From the NCBI GenBank assembly GCA_034421515.1, contig DAOUKH010000025.1, positions 1 through 50,905 of the forward strand: a stretch of DNA of 50,905 nucleotides, in the 5' to 3' direction. Below the pieces are notes generated by a model, which was not told where the DNA came from, made no database searches, and saw nothing but the letters and a program-made list of their open reading frames with translations. A program made the position numbers and the translations under genes. Below are positions 23,161 to 31,042 of the stretch, one piece after another; the stretch's first letter is position 1; each line of letters opens with the position of its first letter. This stretch comes from DAOUKH01 sp034421515. GTDB taxonomy: Bacteria; Chloroflexota; Dehalococcoidia; SHYB01.

Positions 23161-24529
23161 CGTAGTCGTAATCGGCGGCGGCCCCGGCGGCTACGTCGCC
23201 GCGATCCGCGCCGCGCAGCTCGGACTCAAGACCGCCGTCGTCGAGCGCGACCAGGTCGGCGGCGTCTGCCTCAACTGGGGCTGCATTCCCAGCAAGGCGC
23301 TCCTCCGCAACGCCGAAGTCGTCAACCTCGTCCGCAACGCTTCCGACTACGGCATCGGCGTCGACAACGCCTCCTACGACATGGGCGCCGCGATCGACCG
23401 CAGCCGCCGCGTCGTCGACCAGATGACCAAGGGCGTCCTCTTCCTCCTCAAGAAGAACAAGATCGACCTCATCCAGGGCTGTGCCCGCCTCGACGGCCCC
23501 AACGCCGTCCTTGTCGATCCCGGCGGCGAGCGGCTCGACGCCAAGGCCGTCATCATCGCCACCGGGGCCCGCGCGCGCGGACTGACCTCGCTGGCCCCCG
23601 ACGGCGAGCGCGTCATCACCAGCCGCGAGGCGCTGGAGCTTCGCGAGCCGCCGAAGTCCATCGCCATCGTCGGCGCCGGGCCCGTGGGGCTGGAGTTCGC
23701 CTACTTCTACCGCGCCTACGGCGTCGAGGTCACCGTGATCGAGGCCCTCGACCGCTGTCTCCCCACCGAGGACGCCGAGGTGGGCCAAGGGCTCGCCCGC
23801 GAGTTGAAGAAGCTGAAGATCGCCGTCAAGACCGGCGTACCCGTCGAGTCGGCGGAGCACGACGGCGACGTCATTCGGCTCTCCCTAGGCGAGAACGGCT
23901 CCGCCGGCGTAGTCGAGGCCGAGAAAGTGCTCCTCGGCGTCGGCATCACCCCGAACACCGAAGGGCTCGGTCTCGAAGAGGCCGGCATCACGCTGGCACG
24001 CGGCGGCTGGATCGAGATCGACGACCAAATGCGCACCGGCGCACCCGGCGTCTACGCCATCGGCGACGTGACCGGCAAGCTCGCCTTGGCCCACGTCGCG
24101 CAGCACATGGGCATCGCCGCCGCCGAGGACATCGCCGGCCACGACGTCGAGCCCATCATCTACGAGAACATGCCCCGCGCCACCTACTGCCAGCCCCAGG
24201 CGGCCAGCTTCGGCCTCACCGAGGCGCAGGCGGAGGAGCAGGGCTTTACCGTCCGCGTAGGGAAGTTTCCCTTCACGGCAAACGGCAAGGCGGTCGCCTC
24301 TGGGGCGACCGCCGGTTTCATTAAGATCGTCGCCGCCGAGGACGGTGAGGTGCTCGGCGCGCACATGCTCGGCCACGATGTGACCGAGATGCTGCCCGAG
24401 GTATCGATGATCAAGCTGCTTGAAGGCTCCAGCCTCGAGCTTGGGCGCGCCGTTCACGCCCATCCTTCGATGTCGGAAGCCGTTATGGAGGCGTCGCTGG
24501 CCGTGGCAGGATCCCCGATCCACATCTAG
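23144..24529 (+). CDS. lpd: Dihydrolipoyl dehydrogenase (E3)
   Basis: FAD/NAD disulfide oxidoreductase reoxidising dihydrolipoyl groups of the dehydrogenase complex. TTG at 23144, preceded by GGAGGGAG, starts LPEAYDVVVIGGGPGGYVAAI and overlaps the lipA 3' end by 17 bp. The redox motif GGVCLNWGCIPSKAL, the NAD Rossmann IVGAGPVGLEFAYF, the second FAD motif VYAIGDVTG and the catalytic HAHPSMSEA His-Glu pair are all intact. 461 residues, the usual length. Confidence 0.95.
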   Translation: MPEAYDVVVIGGGPGGYVAAIRAAQLGLKTAVVERDQVGGVCLNWGCIPSKALLRNAEVVNLVRNASDYGIGVDNASYDMGAAIDRSRRVVDQMTKGVLFLLKKNKIDLIQGCARLDGPNAVLVDPGGERLDAKAVIIATGARARGLTSLAPDGERVITSREALELREPPKSIAIVGAGPVGLEFAYFYRAYGVEVTVIEALDRCLPTEDAEVGQGLARELKKLKIAVKTGVPVESAEHDGDVIRLSLGENGSAGVVEAEKVLLGVGITPNTEGLGLEEAGITLARGGWIEIDDQMRTGAPGVYAIGDVTGKLALAHVAQHMGIAAAEDIAGHDVEPIIYENMPRATYCQPQAASFGLTEAQAEEQGFTVRVGKFPFTANGKAVASGATAGFIKIVAAEDGEVLGAHMLGHDVTEMLPEVSMIKLLEGSSLELGRAVHAHPSMSEAVMEASLAVAGSPIHI

Positions 24530-24580
24530 TCAGCGACGACGAGCCGGCCCCCGAGGCCGGCATCCCGCGGAGGCCGGGAC

Positions 24581-25558
24581 ATGGTGACAACACTAGAAGA
24601 GAAATCCGTTAGCAAGGAACTCGCCCTCGACTTCTACCGGACCATGACGCTCATCCGGCGCTTCGAAGAGCGCTGCGCGGAGTGGTACGGGCGGGCCAAG
24701 ATCGGCGGCTTCCTGCACCTCTACATCGGCGAGGAGGCCATCGCCGCCGGGGCCTTCGCCCGCCTCCAACCCCAGGATTACATCGTCAGCCACTACCGCG
24801 AGCACGGCCACGCCATCGCCCGCGGCCTCGACACCAAGCGGCTCATGGCGGAGCTCTTCGGTCGCGCCACCGGCACCAGCAAGGGCAAGGGCGGCTCGAT
24901 GCACCTCTTCGACGCCTCGAAAGGGTTCCTCGGCGGCTACGCCATCGTCGGCGGCATGATGCCCGTCGCCACCGGCTTGGCGCTCGCCGGCAAGAAGGAA
25001 GACCGCCTCTGCCTCTGCATCTTCGGCGACGGTGCGGTGAACGAGGGCGAGTTCCACGAGTCCTTCAACCTCGCCGCCCTCTGGGACCTGCCCGTGATAT
25101 TCCTCCTTGAGAACAACGGGTTCGGCATGGGCACCCGCGTCGAGCGCGCCCACGCCGGCCGATCGATGCACCGGCTCGCCGACGCGTTCGCAATTCCCAG
25201 CGAGCGCGTCGACGGCATGGACGTGCTCGCCGTCTACGAAGCCATGGGGCGAGCCGTCGAGTACACCCGGGGGGGAGGCGGGCCGTTCTTCCTCGAAGCC
25301 ATCACCTACCGCTTCCGCGGCCACTCCATGGCCGACCCCGTCGCCTACCGCGACAAAGAGGAAGAGGAGGTCTGGAAGAAGAAGGACCCCATCACGCGGT
25401 TCGGGGCCGAGCTGCTTGAGAGCGGCATGGCCTCCCAAGGCGAGATCGACGCGATCAAGGCGGACGTCGAGGAGGAAGTCAACGCGGCGGTCGCCTTCGC
25501 CAACGAGAGCCCCGAACCGGAATTGGACGAGCTATACCGTGACATCCACGCCGACTAG
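24581..25558 (+). CDS. pdhA: Pyruvate/2-oxoacid dehydrogenase E1 alpha
   Basis: Thiamine-diphosphate-dependent decarboxylase subunit of 325 residues. The ThDP/Mg motif runs from GDGAVNEG (149-156) to NN (178-179). RFRGHSMADPVAYR with the conserved phosphorylation-loop Ser follows. ATG is preceded by GGAGGCCGGGAC. It lies second-to-third in lipA-lpd-pdhA-pdhB-pdhC. The family covers pyruvate, acetoin and branched-chain substrates; pyruvate is the likeliest because this is the only complex seen and lipA is co-transcribed, but that is inference. Confidence 0.92.
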   Translation: MVTTLEEKSVSKELALDFYRTMTLIRRFEERCAEWYGRAKIGGFLHLYIGEEAIAAGAFARLQPQDYIVSHYREHGHAIARGLDTKRLMAELFGRATGTSKGKGGSMHLFDASKGFLGGYAIVGGMMPVATGLALAGKKEDRLCLCIFGDGAVNEGEFHESFNLAALWDLPVIFLLENNGFGMGTRVERAHAGRSMHRLADAFAIPSERVDGMDVLAVYEAMGRAVEYTRGGGGPFFLEAITYRFRGHSMADPVAYRDKEEEEVWKKKDPITRFGAELLESGMASQGEIDAIKADVEEEVNAAVAFANESPEPELDELYRDIHAD

Positions 25559-25588
25559 ACCGGCGGGCACGGAGGAGGAGCCAGGGCG

Positions 25589-26560
25589 TTGCCCGATCTA
25601 ACCTACCGGGACGCCATACGGGAGACGCTGCGCGAGGCGCTCATCAACGACGAGCGCGTCTTCCTCATGGGCGAGGACATCGGCTTCTACGGCGGCGCCT
25701 ACGGCGTCACCAAGGGCCTCGTCCATGAGTTCGGCGAGGACCGCGTCAAGGACTCGCCCATCGCCGAATCCGTACTCGTCGGCGCGGGCATCGGCGCCGC
25801 CTTGGCCGGGATGCGCCCCATCGTCGAGCTCATGACCATCAACTTCAGCCTGCTCGCCTCCGATCAGATCGTGAACGTGGCCGCCAAGCTGCGCTACATG
25901 TCGGGCGGGCAGCTCTCCGTCCCCCTCATCATCCGGACGGTCAGCGGTGGGGGCGCCCAGCTTGCCGCCACGCACTCCCAGAACCTCGAGAATTGGTACG
26001 CCAACGTTCCCGGACTCAAGGTCGTCGCTCCCGCGACCCCCTACGACGCCCGCGGCATGCTCAAGACCGCCCTCGCCGAGAACGACCCCGTGATCTTCGT
26101 CGAACACTCCCTCCTCTACGGCGCCAAGGGCCCTGTGCCCGAGAAGGAGTACACCGTTCCCTTCGGCAGCGCCGACGTCAAGCGCCCCGGCGCCGACGTG
26201 ACCATCGTCGCCTACCTCCGCATGGTCCCCATCGCGCTGGAAGCGGCCGAAATGCTGGCGGCCGAGGGCATCGACGCCGAGGTCGTCGACCTCCGCTCCC
26301 TGCGCCCCTTGGACACCGCCACCGTCGCCGAGTCCGTGATGAAGACGAACCGCGCCGTCGTCGTGGAAGAAGGCTGGAAGAGCGGCGGCTTTGGCGCTGA
26401 GGTCACCGCCTCGATCATGACCGACGCCTTCGATTCCCTCGACGCCCCGGTGGCGCGGGTCGCCGGCGAAGAAGTGCCGATGCCGTACAACAAGACGCTC
26501 GAAATGGCGGCGATTCCCGACGCCCGCCGCGTCGTGGACGCCGTCCACTCAATCATGTAG
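25589..26560 (+). CDS. pdhB: Pyruvate/2-oxoacid dehydrogenase E1 beta
   Basis: Partner of E1 alpha in the alpha2-beta2 decarboxylase, 323 residues. Landmarks: VFLMGEDIGFYGGAYGVTKGL, FGEDRVKDSPIAESVLVGAGIGAALAGMRPIVE, SHSQNLE-like THSQNLENWYANVPGLKVVAPATPYDA and the C-terminal VVVEEGWKSGGFGAE. Starts with TTG at 25589 behind GGAGGAGGAGC. The second use of TTG in this operon may tune stoichiometry. Confidence 0.93.
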   Translation: MPDLTYRDAIRETLREALINDERVFLMGEDIGFYGGAYGVTKGLVHEFGEDRVKDSPIAESVLVGAGIGAALAGMRPIVELMTINFSLLASDQIVNVAAKLRYMSGGQLSVPLIIRTVSGGGAQLAATHSQNLENWYANVPGLKVVAPATPYDARGMLKTALAENDPVIFVEHSLLYGAKGPVPEKEYTVPFGSADVKRPGADVTIVAYLRMVPIALEAAEMLAAEGIDAEVVDLRSLRPLDTATVAESVMKTNRAVVVEEGWKSGGFGAEVTASIMTDAFDSLDAPVARVAGEEVPMPYNKTLEMAAIPDARRVVDAVHSIM

Positions 26561-26593
26561 CACGCCTCGACGGAGGCGCTAGGAGCCGTAAGC

Positions 26594-27835
26594 ATGGCCA
26601 CCGACGTCATCATGCCGCAAATGGGTTTCGACATGAAGGAAGGCACCCTCGTGCGGTGGATCAAACGGGAAGGCGACGAGGTCGCCTCGGGCGACATCAT
26701 CGCCGAAATCGAGACCGACAAGGCCGTCGTCGAAATAGAAGCCTTCGACTCCGGCGTCCTTCGGCAGACCCTGATCGGCGAAGGGACCACCGTCCCCGTC
26801 GGCGAGATCATCGCCGTGATCGCCGGGGCCGACGAGAAACTCGAGAAGCGGTCGGCCCCAAAGACGGCTCCCGCGAAGGCCCCCGCCGCATCGCCCCCAC
26901 CGGCGGCGGCACCGGTCGCGACCGCCCCCGCCCCTGCCGCACGGGGAGAGGTGAAGGCCTCGCCCCTGGCCAAGCGCGAGGCGCAGAAGCTCGGCATCGA
27001 CATCGCCGCCGTTCCGGGCACCGGCCCCAACGGCCGCGTGACCAAGAAGGACGTCACCGATTTCGCCGCCGGAGCCGCTAAGGCGCCGGAGGCGGCTCCC
27101 GCCGCGCCCGCCCCCGCCGCGCCGGTCGTCTCCGCCCCTGCCGCCGGGCCCAAGCGCGGCGAGGTCGTCGCCCTGAGCAAGATGCGCGACGCCATCGCGC
27201 GGAGCATGTCCTTCAGCAAACAGAACATCCCGCACGTCTATCTCACCGCCGCCGTCGACATGACCGACGCCGCCCGCCTTCGCGCGCAACTCAACGCGGC
27301 CCTCCCCGACGAGAAGATCAGCTTCAACGACATGGTGCTGAAGGCGTGCGCCCTAGCCTTGGTGAAACACCCCCTGATGAACGCGAGTTACACCGACGCC
27401 GGCATCGACGTGAAACAGCGGGTGAACGTCGGCATGGCGATCGCCCTGGAAACGGGCCTCGTCGCGCCCGCCATCCTGGACGCCGACACCCTGACGCTCC
27501 GCGCCATCGCTCAGGCGACGAAGGCGCTGGTGTCACGCGCCCGGGACGGCAAGCTCTCCGCCGAGGAGTACACCGGCGCGACGTTCAACGTCACCAACCT
27601 GGGGATGTACGGTGTCGAGGAGTTCACCGCCATCATCACCCCGCCGCAGGCGGCGGCGCTTGCCGTCGGATCGGTGACCCCATCGCCGGTCGTCCGCGAC
27701 GGCCAGGTGCAAGTTGCCGACCTTATGCGCATCACCCTTTCGCTGGACCACCGCGTCGCCGACGGTGCGCAGGGCGCGGAATTCCTCGCCGAAGTACGCC
27801 GCCTGCTCGAAATCCCCGCGGCGCTCATCGTCTAA
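26594..27835 (+). CDS. pdhC: Dihydrolipoamide acetyltransferase (E2)
   Basis: 413 residues in three parts: a single lipoyl domain at about 1-80 with the lipoylated Lys43 in ETDKAV; an Ala/Pro linker; a peripheral subunit-binding domain around 120-155 (ASPLAKREAQKLGIDIAAVPGTGPNGRV); a second Ala/Pro linker; and the catalytic core from about 185 to the end with HRVADG (His386, Asp390). The core identifies it as the acyltransferase that holds E1 and E3 together. A 9-bp hairpin follows the stop. Confidence 0.94.
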   Translation: MATDVIMPQMGFDMKEGTLVRWIKREGDEVASGDIIAEIETDKAVVEIEAFDSGVLRQTLIGEGTTVPVGEIIAVIAGADEKLEKRSAPKTAPAKAPAASPPPAAAPVATAPAPAARGEVKASPLAKREAQKLGIDIAAVPGTGPNGRVTKKDVTDFAAGAAKAPEAAPAAPAPAAPVVSAPAAGPKRGEVVALSKMRDAIARSMSFSKQNIPHVYLTAAVDMTDAARLRAQLNAALPDEKISFNDMVLKACALALVKHPLMNASYTDAGIDVKQRVNVGMAIALETGLVAPAILDADTLTLRAIAQATKALVSRARDGKLSAEEYTGATFNVTNLGMYGVEEFTAIITPPQAAALAVGSVTPSPVVRDGQVQVADLMRITLSLDHRVADGAQGAEFLAEVRRLLEIPAALIV

Positions 27836-27847
27836 GCCGCCGGCAGC

Positions 27848-27869
27848 CAACAGAAGCCCCCTTCTGTTG
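27848..27869 (+). terminator. Hairpin after the pdh operon
   Basis: CAACAGAAG and CTTCTGTTG form a perfect 9-bp stem with a CCCC loop, 13 bases after the pdhC stop. There is no T-run, so intrinsic termination would be weak. Confidence 0.5.
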
Positions 27870-27903
27870 AATAACGAGGCCCCGCACACCGCGCTGCTCG
27901 TCA

Positions 27904-27943
27904 TAAATCGACGATTTACGGGTATGGACAGGTATGCTAGGAT
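27904..27943 (+). promoter_or_regulatory. Promoter with palindromic operator for the 66-residue protein
   Basis: A perfect 15-bp palindrome TAAATCGACGATTTA (27904-27918) overlaps a -35 TTTACG (27915-27920). A 17-bp spacer leads to the extended -10 TGC-TAGGAT (27935-27943). The arrangement suggests repression by a dimeric regulator. Confidence 0.55.
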
Positions 27944-27994
27944 TACGGTCAACTTGAGTCCTAGGAGACTCATGAAGCCTACGAGGGGGGCTAA

Positions 27995-28195
27995 ATGGCC
28001 TACAGCACTGTGAGCAAGAAATCAGGGAAGACCTATTATCTCCACTCCAAGGACGTAACGCTGAAGGGCGGGCAGCAGCAGACGATCTTCTACTTCGCCG
28101 GCACTGCGGGCTCGAACGCCATCGACGCCCTGCCATCAGGTTACGTGGTTGTGGAAAATGAACGCACCGGTCTGCCGCTCCTGAAGAAGGGCTAA
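27995..28195 (+). CDS. Small conserved-looking protein, unknown function
   Basis: 66 residues, basic, beginning AYSTVSKKSGKTYYLHSKDV and containing a QTIFYFAG strand and a C-terminal KKG. The ribosome site GGGGGG and ATG are well placed. The gene has its own promoter with an operator-like palindrome and ends in a strong intrinsic terminator, an unusually complete transcription unit for this genome. Base composition (about 54% GC) is low for the window. The beta-rich, Lys/Tyr-rich character would suit a nucleic-acid or small-ligand binding protein, but I do not recognise the family. Confidence 0.75.
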   Translation: MAYSTVSKKSGKTYYLHSKDVTLKGGQQQTIFYFAGTAGSNAIDALPSGYVVVENERTGLPLLKKG

Positions 28196-28251
28196 CGGCA
28201 TCCAAACTGGGCGGCACCTCCGGCGCCGCCTGAATCAACCTCTTTCGATAG

Positions 28252-28280
28252 CGCCACCCCTCGCGGGTGGCGTGTCTTTT
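28252..28280 (+). terminator. Intrinsic terminator of the small-protein gene
   Basis: Perfect 8-bp stem CGCCACCC/GGGTGGCG with loop CTCGC-like, followed by TGTCTTTT. It is the clearest terminator in the window. Confidence 0.8.
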
Positions 28281-28288
28281 CGGCCCCT

Positions 28289-28364
28289 CCCTCCGGCCTC
28301 TCCCTCTGGGGGAGATTGAGAGAGGGCGGCGCGCCGCAAGGCGCGCAAGCGCCCGAAGGGCGCT
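28289..28364 (+). repeat. Dispersed hairpin repeat, family 1, copy 2
   Basis: CCCTCCGGCCTCTCCCTCTG, then GGGGAGATTGAGAGAGGGC, a GCGCGCC/GGCGCGC-type hairpin and the tail GCGCCCGAAGGGCGCT shared with copy 1. Lies between the terminator and the PmbA-like gene. Confidence 0.8.
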
Positions 28365-28452
28365 GTCCACTGCCCGCCCCTTCCTTTGCAGGGCTCTTCA
28401 TTGCCAGACCGTCGGCAGACTCCCGGTCTTCTCCTCGACCGGGGCGCGGTGG

Positions 28453-28458
28453 AATAAT
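28453..28458 (+). promoter_or_regulatory. -10 element of the PmbA-like gene
   Basis: AATAAT ends 9 bases before the ATG at 28468 without a ribosome site, another probable leaderless transcript. Confidence 0.4.
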
Positions 28459-28467
28459 CCAAGCGCC

Positions 28468-29796
28468 ATGACAATGCAGTCCGACGCCAAGCGCCTCGCC
28501 GACCGCGCCTTCGCCGCGGTGGGCGGACTCCCTACGGAAGTCTCGGTGCGGTTCACCGATGACTCGCTGACCCGCTTCGCCAACAACGAGGTCCACCAGA
28601 ACGTGAGCGTGCGAAGCGCCGCCCTCTCCGTGCGCGTCGGCGTGGGCCGGCGGTGGGGCGAGGCCGCCACCGACGACCTCAGCGACGGCGGCGTCGAGAA
28701 GGCCGCCGAACAGGCCCGGGCGATCGCGCAGACCCTCCCCGACTCAGACCGATATCTCCCGCTGCCCGCACCGGCCGCGACGCCGTCCGTGGGCGGCTAC
28801 GACGTCGACACCGCCGAGTACGGCCCCATGCAGCGCGCCGCCGAGGTCCGGACGATCACCGGCAAGGCGTCCGACGCCGGCCTCATCGCCGCCGGCGCCT
28901 TTCGCACCGGCACCCACGCCACCGCCGTAGCGAACTCGGAGGGCCTCTTCGTCTTCCACTCCGGCACAAGCACCGACCTCATGGCCGTCTTCATGGACGA
29001 CGACGCATCGGGGCACGCCGGCCAGCTTTCAACGCGGGTCGGCGACATCGACGCCGAAGTCCTCGCTAACGAGGCGGCGGCAAAGGCCGTCGCCGGCCGC
29101 GCCCCCAAGTCCTTGCCCCCCGGCGAGTACGAGGTCGTCCTCGAAGAGTTCGCCGTCAGCGACATGCTCGATTTCCTCGGCTACGTCGGCTTCGGCGGCT
29201 TGGCCGTCGAGGAGGGGCGCAGCTTCATGTCCGGCAAGCTCGGCGAAGCCGTCATGGGCCCCAACGTCTCCATCTGGGACAGTCCGCTCGACCCCGCCGG
29301 CATCCCGCGCCCCTTCGACTCCGAGGGCGCCCCCGCGACGCGCGTCGACCTCGTGCGGGGCGGCGTCGCCGTCTCCCCCGTCCACGACCGCCATACCGCG
29401 GCCAAGGCCGGCGCCGAACCGACCGGTCACGCCCTGCCCGCCCGCTACTCGATGGGGCCGGTGCCCCGGAACATGTTCCTCGCCCCCGGCGATGCCTCCA
29501 GAGACGACCTCGTCGCCTCCGTCCGGCGCGGACTCCTCATCACCCGCTTCTGGTATACCCGCGTGGTGCATCCCCTCACCGTCCACATGACGGGCATGAC
29601 ACGCGACGGCTGCTTCCTTATCGAGAACGGCGAGGTCGTCGGCCCCGTGCGTGACCTGCGCTTCACCGAGAGCTACCTCGAAGCCCTCACCCGCGTCGAC
29701 GCCATCGCCGCCGACACCAAGCTCGTCCGCGAGTTCTTCTCCGTCAACCGCGTCCCCGCCCTCAAGATCGCCTCCTGGCGCTTCACCAGCCGCTAG
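28468..29796 (+). CDS. TldD/PmbA family protein (PmbA/TldE type)
   Basis: 442 residues of the TldD/TldE family, which in other bacteria form a metalloprotease that matures peptides such as microcin B17 and degrades unfolded peptides. Landmarks: RFTDDSLTRFANNEVHQNV near 30, PPGEYEVVLEEFAVSDMLDFL, the GRSFMSGKLGEAVM region and the C-terminal VVHPLTVHMTGMTRDGCFLIENGEVVGPV. TldD subunits carry HExxxH; this one does not, so it matches the partner subunit. No TldD is nearby, so a partner may be encoded elsewhere. The ATG at 28468 is chosen because homology and a -10 begin there. Confidence 0.85.
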   Translation: MTMQSDAKRLADRAFAAVGGLPTEVSVRFTDDSLTRFANNEVHQNVSVRSAALSVRVGVGRRWGEAATDDLSDGGVEKAAEQARAIAQTLPDSDRYLPLPAPAATPSVGGYDVDTAEYGPMQRAAEVRTITGKASDAGLIAAGAFRTGTHATAVANSEGLFVFHSGTSTDLMAVFMDDDASGHAGQLSTRVGDIDAEVLANEAAAKAVAGRAPKSLPPGEYEVVLEEFAVSDMLDFLGYVGFGGLAVEEGRSFMSGKLGEAVMGPNVSIWDSPLDPAGIPRPFDSEGAPATRVDLVRGGVAVSPVHDRHTAAKAGAEPTGHALPARYSMGPVPRNMFLAPGDASRDDLVASVRRGLLITRFWYTRVVHPLTVHMTGMTRDGCFLIENGEVVGPVRDLRFTESYLEALTRVDAIAADTKLVREFFSVNRVPALKIASWRFTSR

Positions 29797-29854
29797 GCGC
29801 CTCATGGGGAAGGCTCCTACGGCGGGTCCCCGGCACTGGTGACCGGCATCAGGC

Positions 29855-30598
29855 TTACGGCACCACCGCGAGGACCACGAACAGGACCAGTCCTATTGCA
29901 GCCGCGGCCGCGGTAGGCCAGCGCAGCTGCCTATGGCTGAGTCCCATGGAGAGACCGAGCGCAAGGACGCATAGCAGTCCGACTGCCATGCCGTACTGGA
30001 GGAACTTGAAGGGGGCCTCCGCTTCTCCCCGGTGCAGGCCGATGAGTCGTCTCTGCAGGTCCGGAGAGCGCTTCTCGATGGCAACGTCGCCGTCGAGACT
30101 AACCGTGACGCGAAAGTGGGTCTTGTAAGCCGGTTGTGTGGTCAGCGTGGTGATCGTAGGCATCGGCTCTTCGGCTTCTTCGTGGGATTCCACGGGCTTC
30201 GGGGAATCGTGGTCATGGTCGTGGTCGTGGTCATGGTCATGGGCCGCCTCTTCCTTCTCTTGATGCCCGTTCGAGGCGGCTTCCTCAGAAGTGCCTTCCG
30301 GCTCCGGCGCCACCACGGTCTCCTCAATGCGGAGGCTCTTGAAGGAGTGCCCGATGTCGGCGTCCCTCAACAGGGCCTTGACATCTTCTTCCAGCTCTGG
30401 GGATGTGACGTCGATAGCCGCGTCGTGGGGCGGAGCTATGGCCTCGATTCGATACGAGCCTTCAACGCCGGCCAGGAAGAGGCCGCCGGATACGGCGACG
30501 AGCACGACCATTGGGAACAGGAGCGACGCGAGGATAAGGTGGGCGATTGTAGCGTTCTGGCGTATGTTGAGGCGAGCCCTCGTTTCCTTCCGACGCAT
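29855..30598 (-). CDS. PepSY-like membrane protein with His/Asp-rich loop
   Basis: 247 residues. Two hydrophobic hairpin parts (about 18-43 and 200-245) flank a long extracytoplasmic region. The opening RQNATIAHLILASLLFPMVVLVAVSGGLFL and LQRRLIGLHRGEAEAPFKFLQYGMAVGLL resemble PepSY-associated transmembrane proteins that are linked to iron or copper handling. The loop contains (HD)x6 at residues 120-131 plus further His and Glu, a likely metal-binding patch. AAGGAG sits 7 bases before the ATG. The family call is by pattern only; a metal-responsive role is inference. Confidence 0.65.
   Translation of the reverse strand: MRRKETRARLNIRQNATIAHLILASLLFPMVVLVAVSGGLFLAGVEGSYRIEAIAPPHDAAIDVTSPELEEDVKALLRDADIGHSFKSLRIEETVVAPEPEGTSEEAASNGHQEKEEAAHDHDHDHDHDHDSPKPVESHEEAEEPMPTITTLTTQPAYKTHFRVTVSLDGDVAIEKRSPDLQRRLIGLHRGEAEAPFKFLQYGMAVGLLCVLALGLSMGLSHRQLRWPTAAAAAIGLVLFVVLAVVP
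30206..30241 (-). repeat. In-frame CAT-GAC hexanucleotide repeat coding (His-Asp)6
   Basis: Six tandem 6-bp units encode alternating His and Asp within the PepSY-like protein. Units alternate between CAT and CAC-type codons, so the array is not perfectly uniform, but it could still vary in length by slippage. Confidence 0.75.
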
Positions 30599-30899
30599 AG
30601 TTCTCCTTCGTGAAGCTGTGCAGCCTCGTTCTGCAGGACGGCGGGCGACCTAGGGCGGAACCGTGACCCTGGCGCGGTAGGAGGTCAGCCCCAAGCCAGC
30701 GGTGGTTGATGCGTAGCCTAGGCGCCAAGCCGAAGCAGCCAAGGACTCCAAGGAAACTCTTCCCACTCATCGAAGCATAATGGCATAGGGTATCAAAAAC
30801 CGAGCCCGGTAGTAGATGCTCACCTTTTCGCCGACGCCGGGAAAGGCGGAGGACTGCCCAGCGCCATCCGTCTTTCGGCTTGCCAACGGGTTACACAAA

Positions 30900-30965
30900 G
30901 GTCTCCCGCGGGAGAAGATTGAGATGAGGGGCCGCTCACAACCACCACTGGTTGTCGACCCCGGC
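30900..30965 (+). repeat. Dispersed repeat, family 2, copy 1
   Basis: Shares AGATTGAGATGAGGGGCC followed by TCACAACCA, CACTGG and GTC with the copy at 39328. It occupies part of the 444-bp gap 30599-31042, in which I see no gene; the remainder of the gap shows only the promoter at 30992. Confidence 0.65.
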
Positions 30966-30991
30966 ACAAGGATGACGCCCTGCCCCACCCC

Positions 30992-31000
30992 TGCTACGCT
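30992..31000 (+). promoter_or_regulatory. Extended -10 promoter of the SDR operon
   Basis: TGC-TACGCT with a weak -35 ATGACG (30972-30977, 17-bp spacing), 42 bases before the ATG at 31043. Confidence 0.45.
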
Positions 31001-31042
31001 ACCCACTCGGCGATGGAGTCATCCATCCCGAAGGAGCTACAA

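Noticed and set aside
28267..28467. N-terminal extension of the PmbA-like protein
   Set aside because: This stretch encodes family 1 repeat and the -10 element; homology begins at 28468.
30767..31006. Possible 79-residue minus-strand protein upstream of the SDR gene
   Set aside because: It lies across a dispersed repeat and the SDR promoter, has no ribosome site, and its composition is not protein-like.
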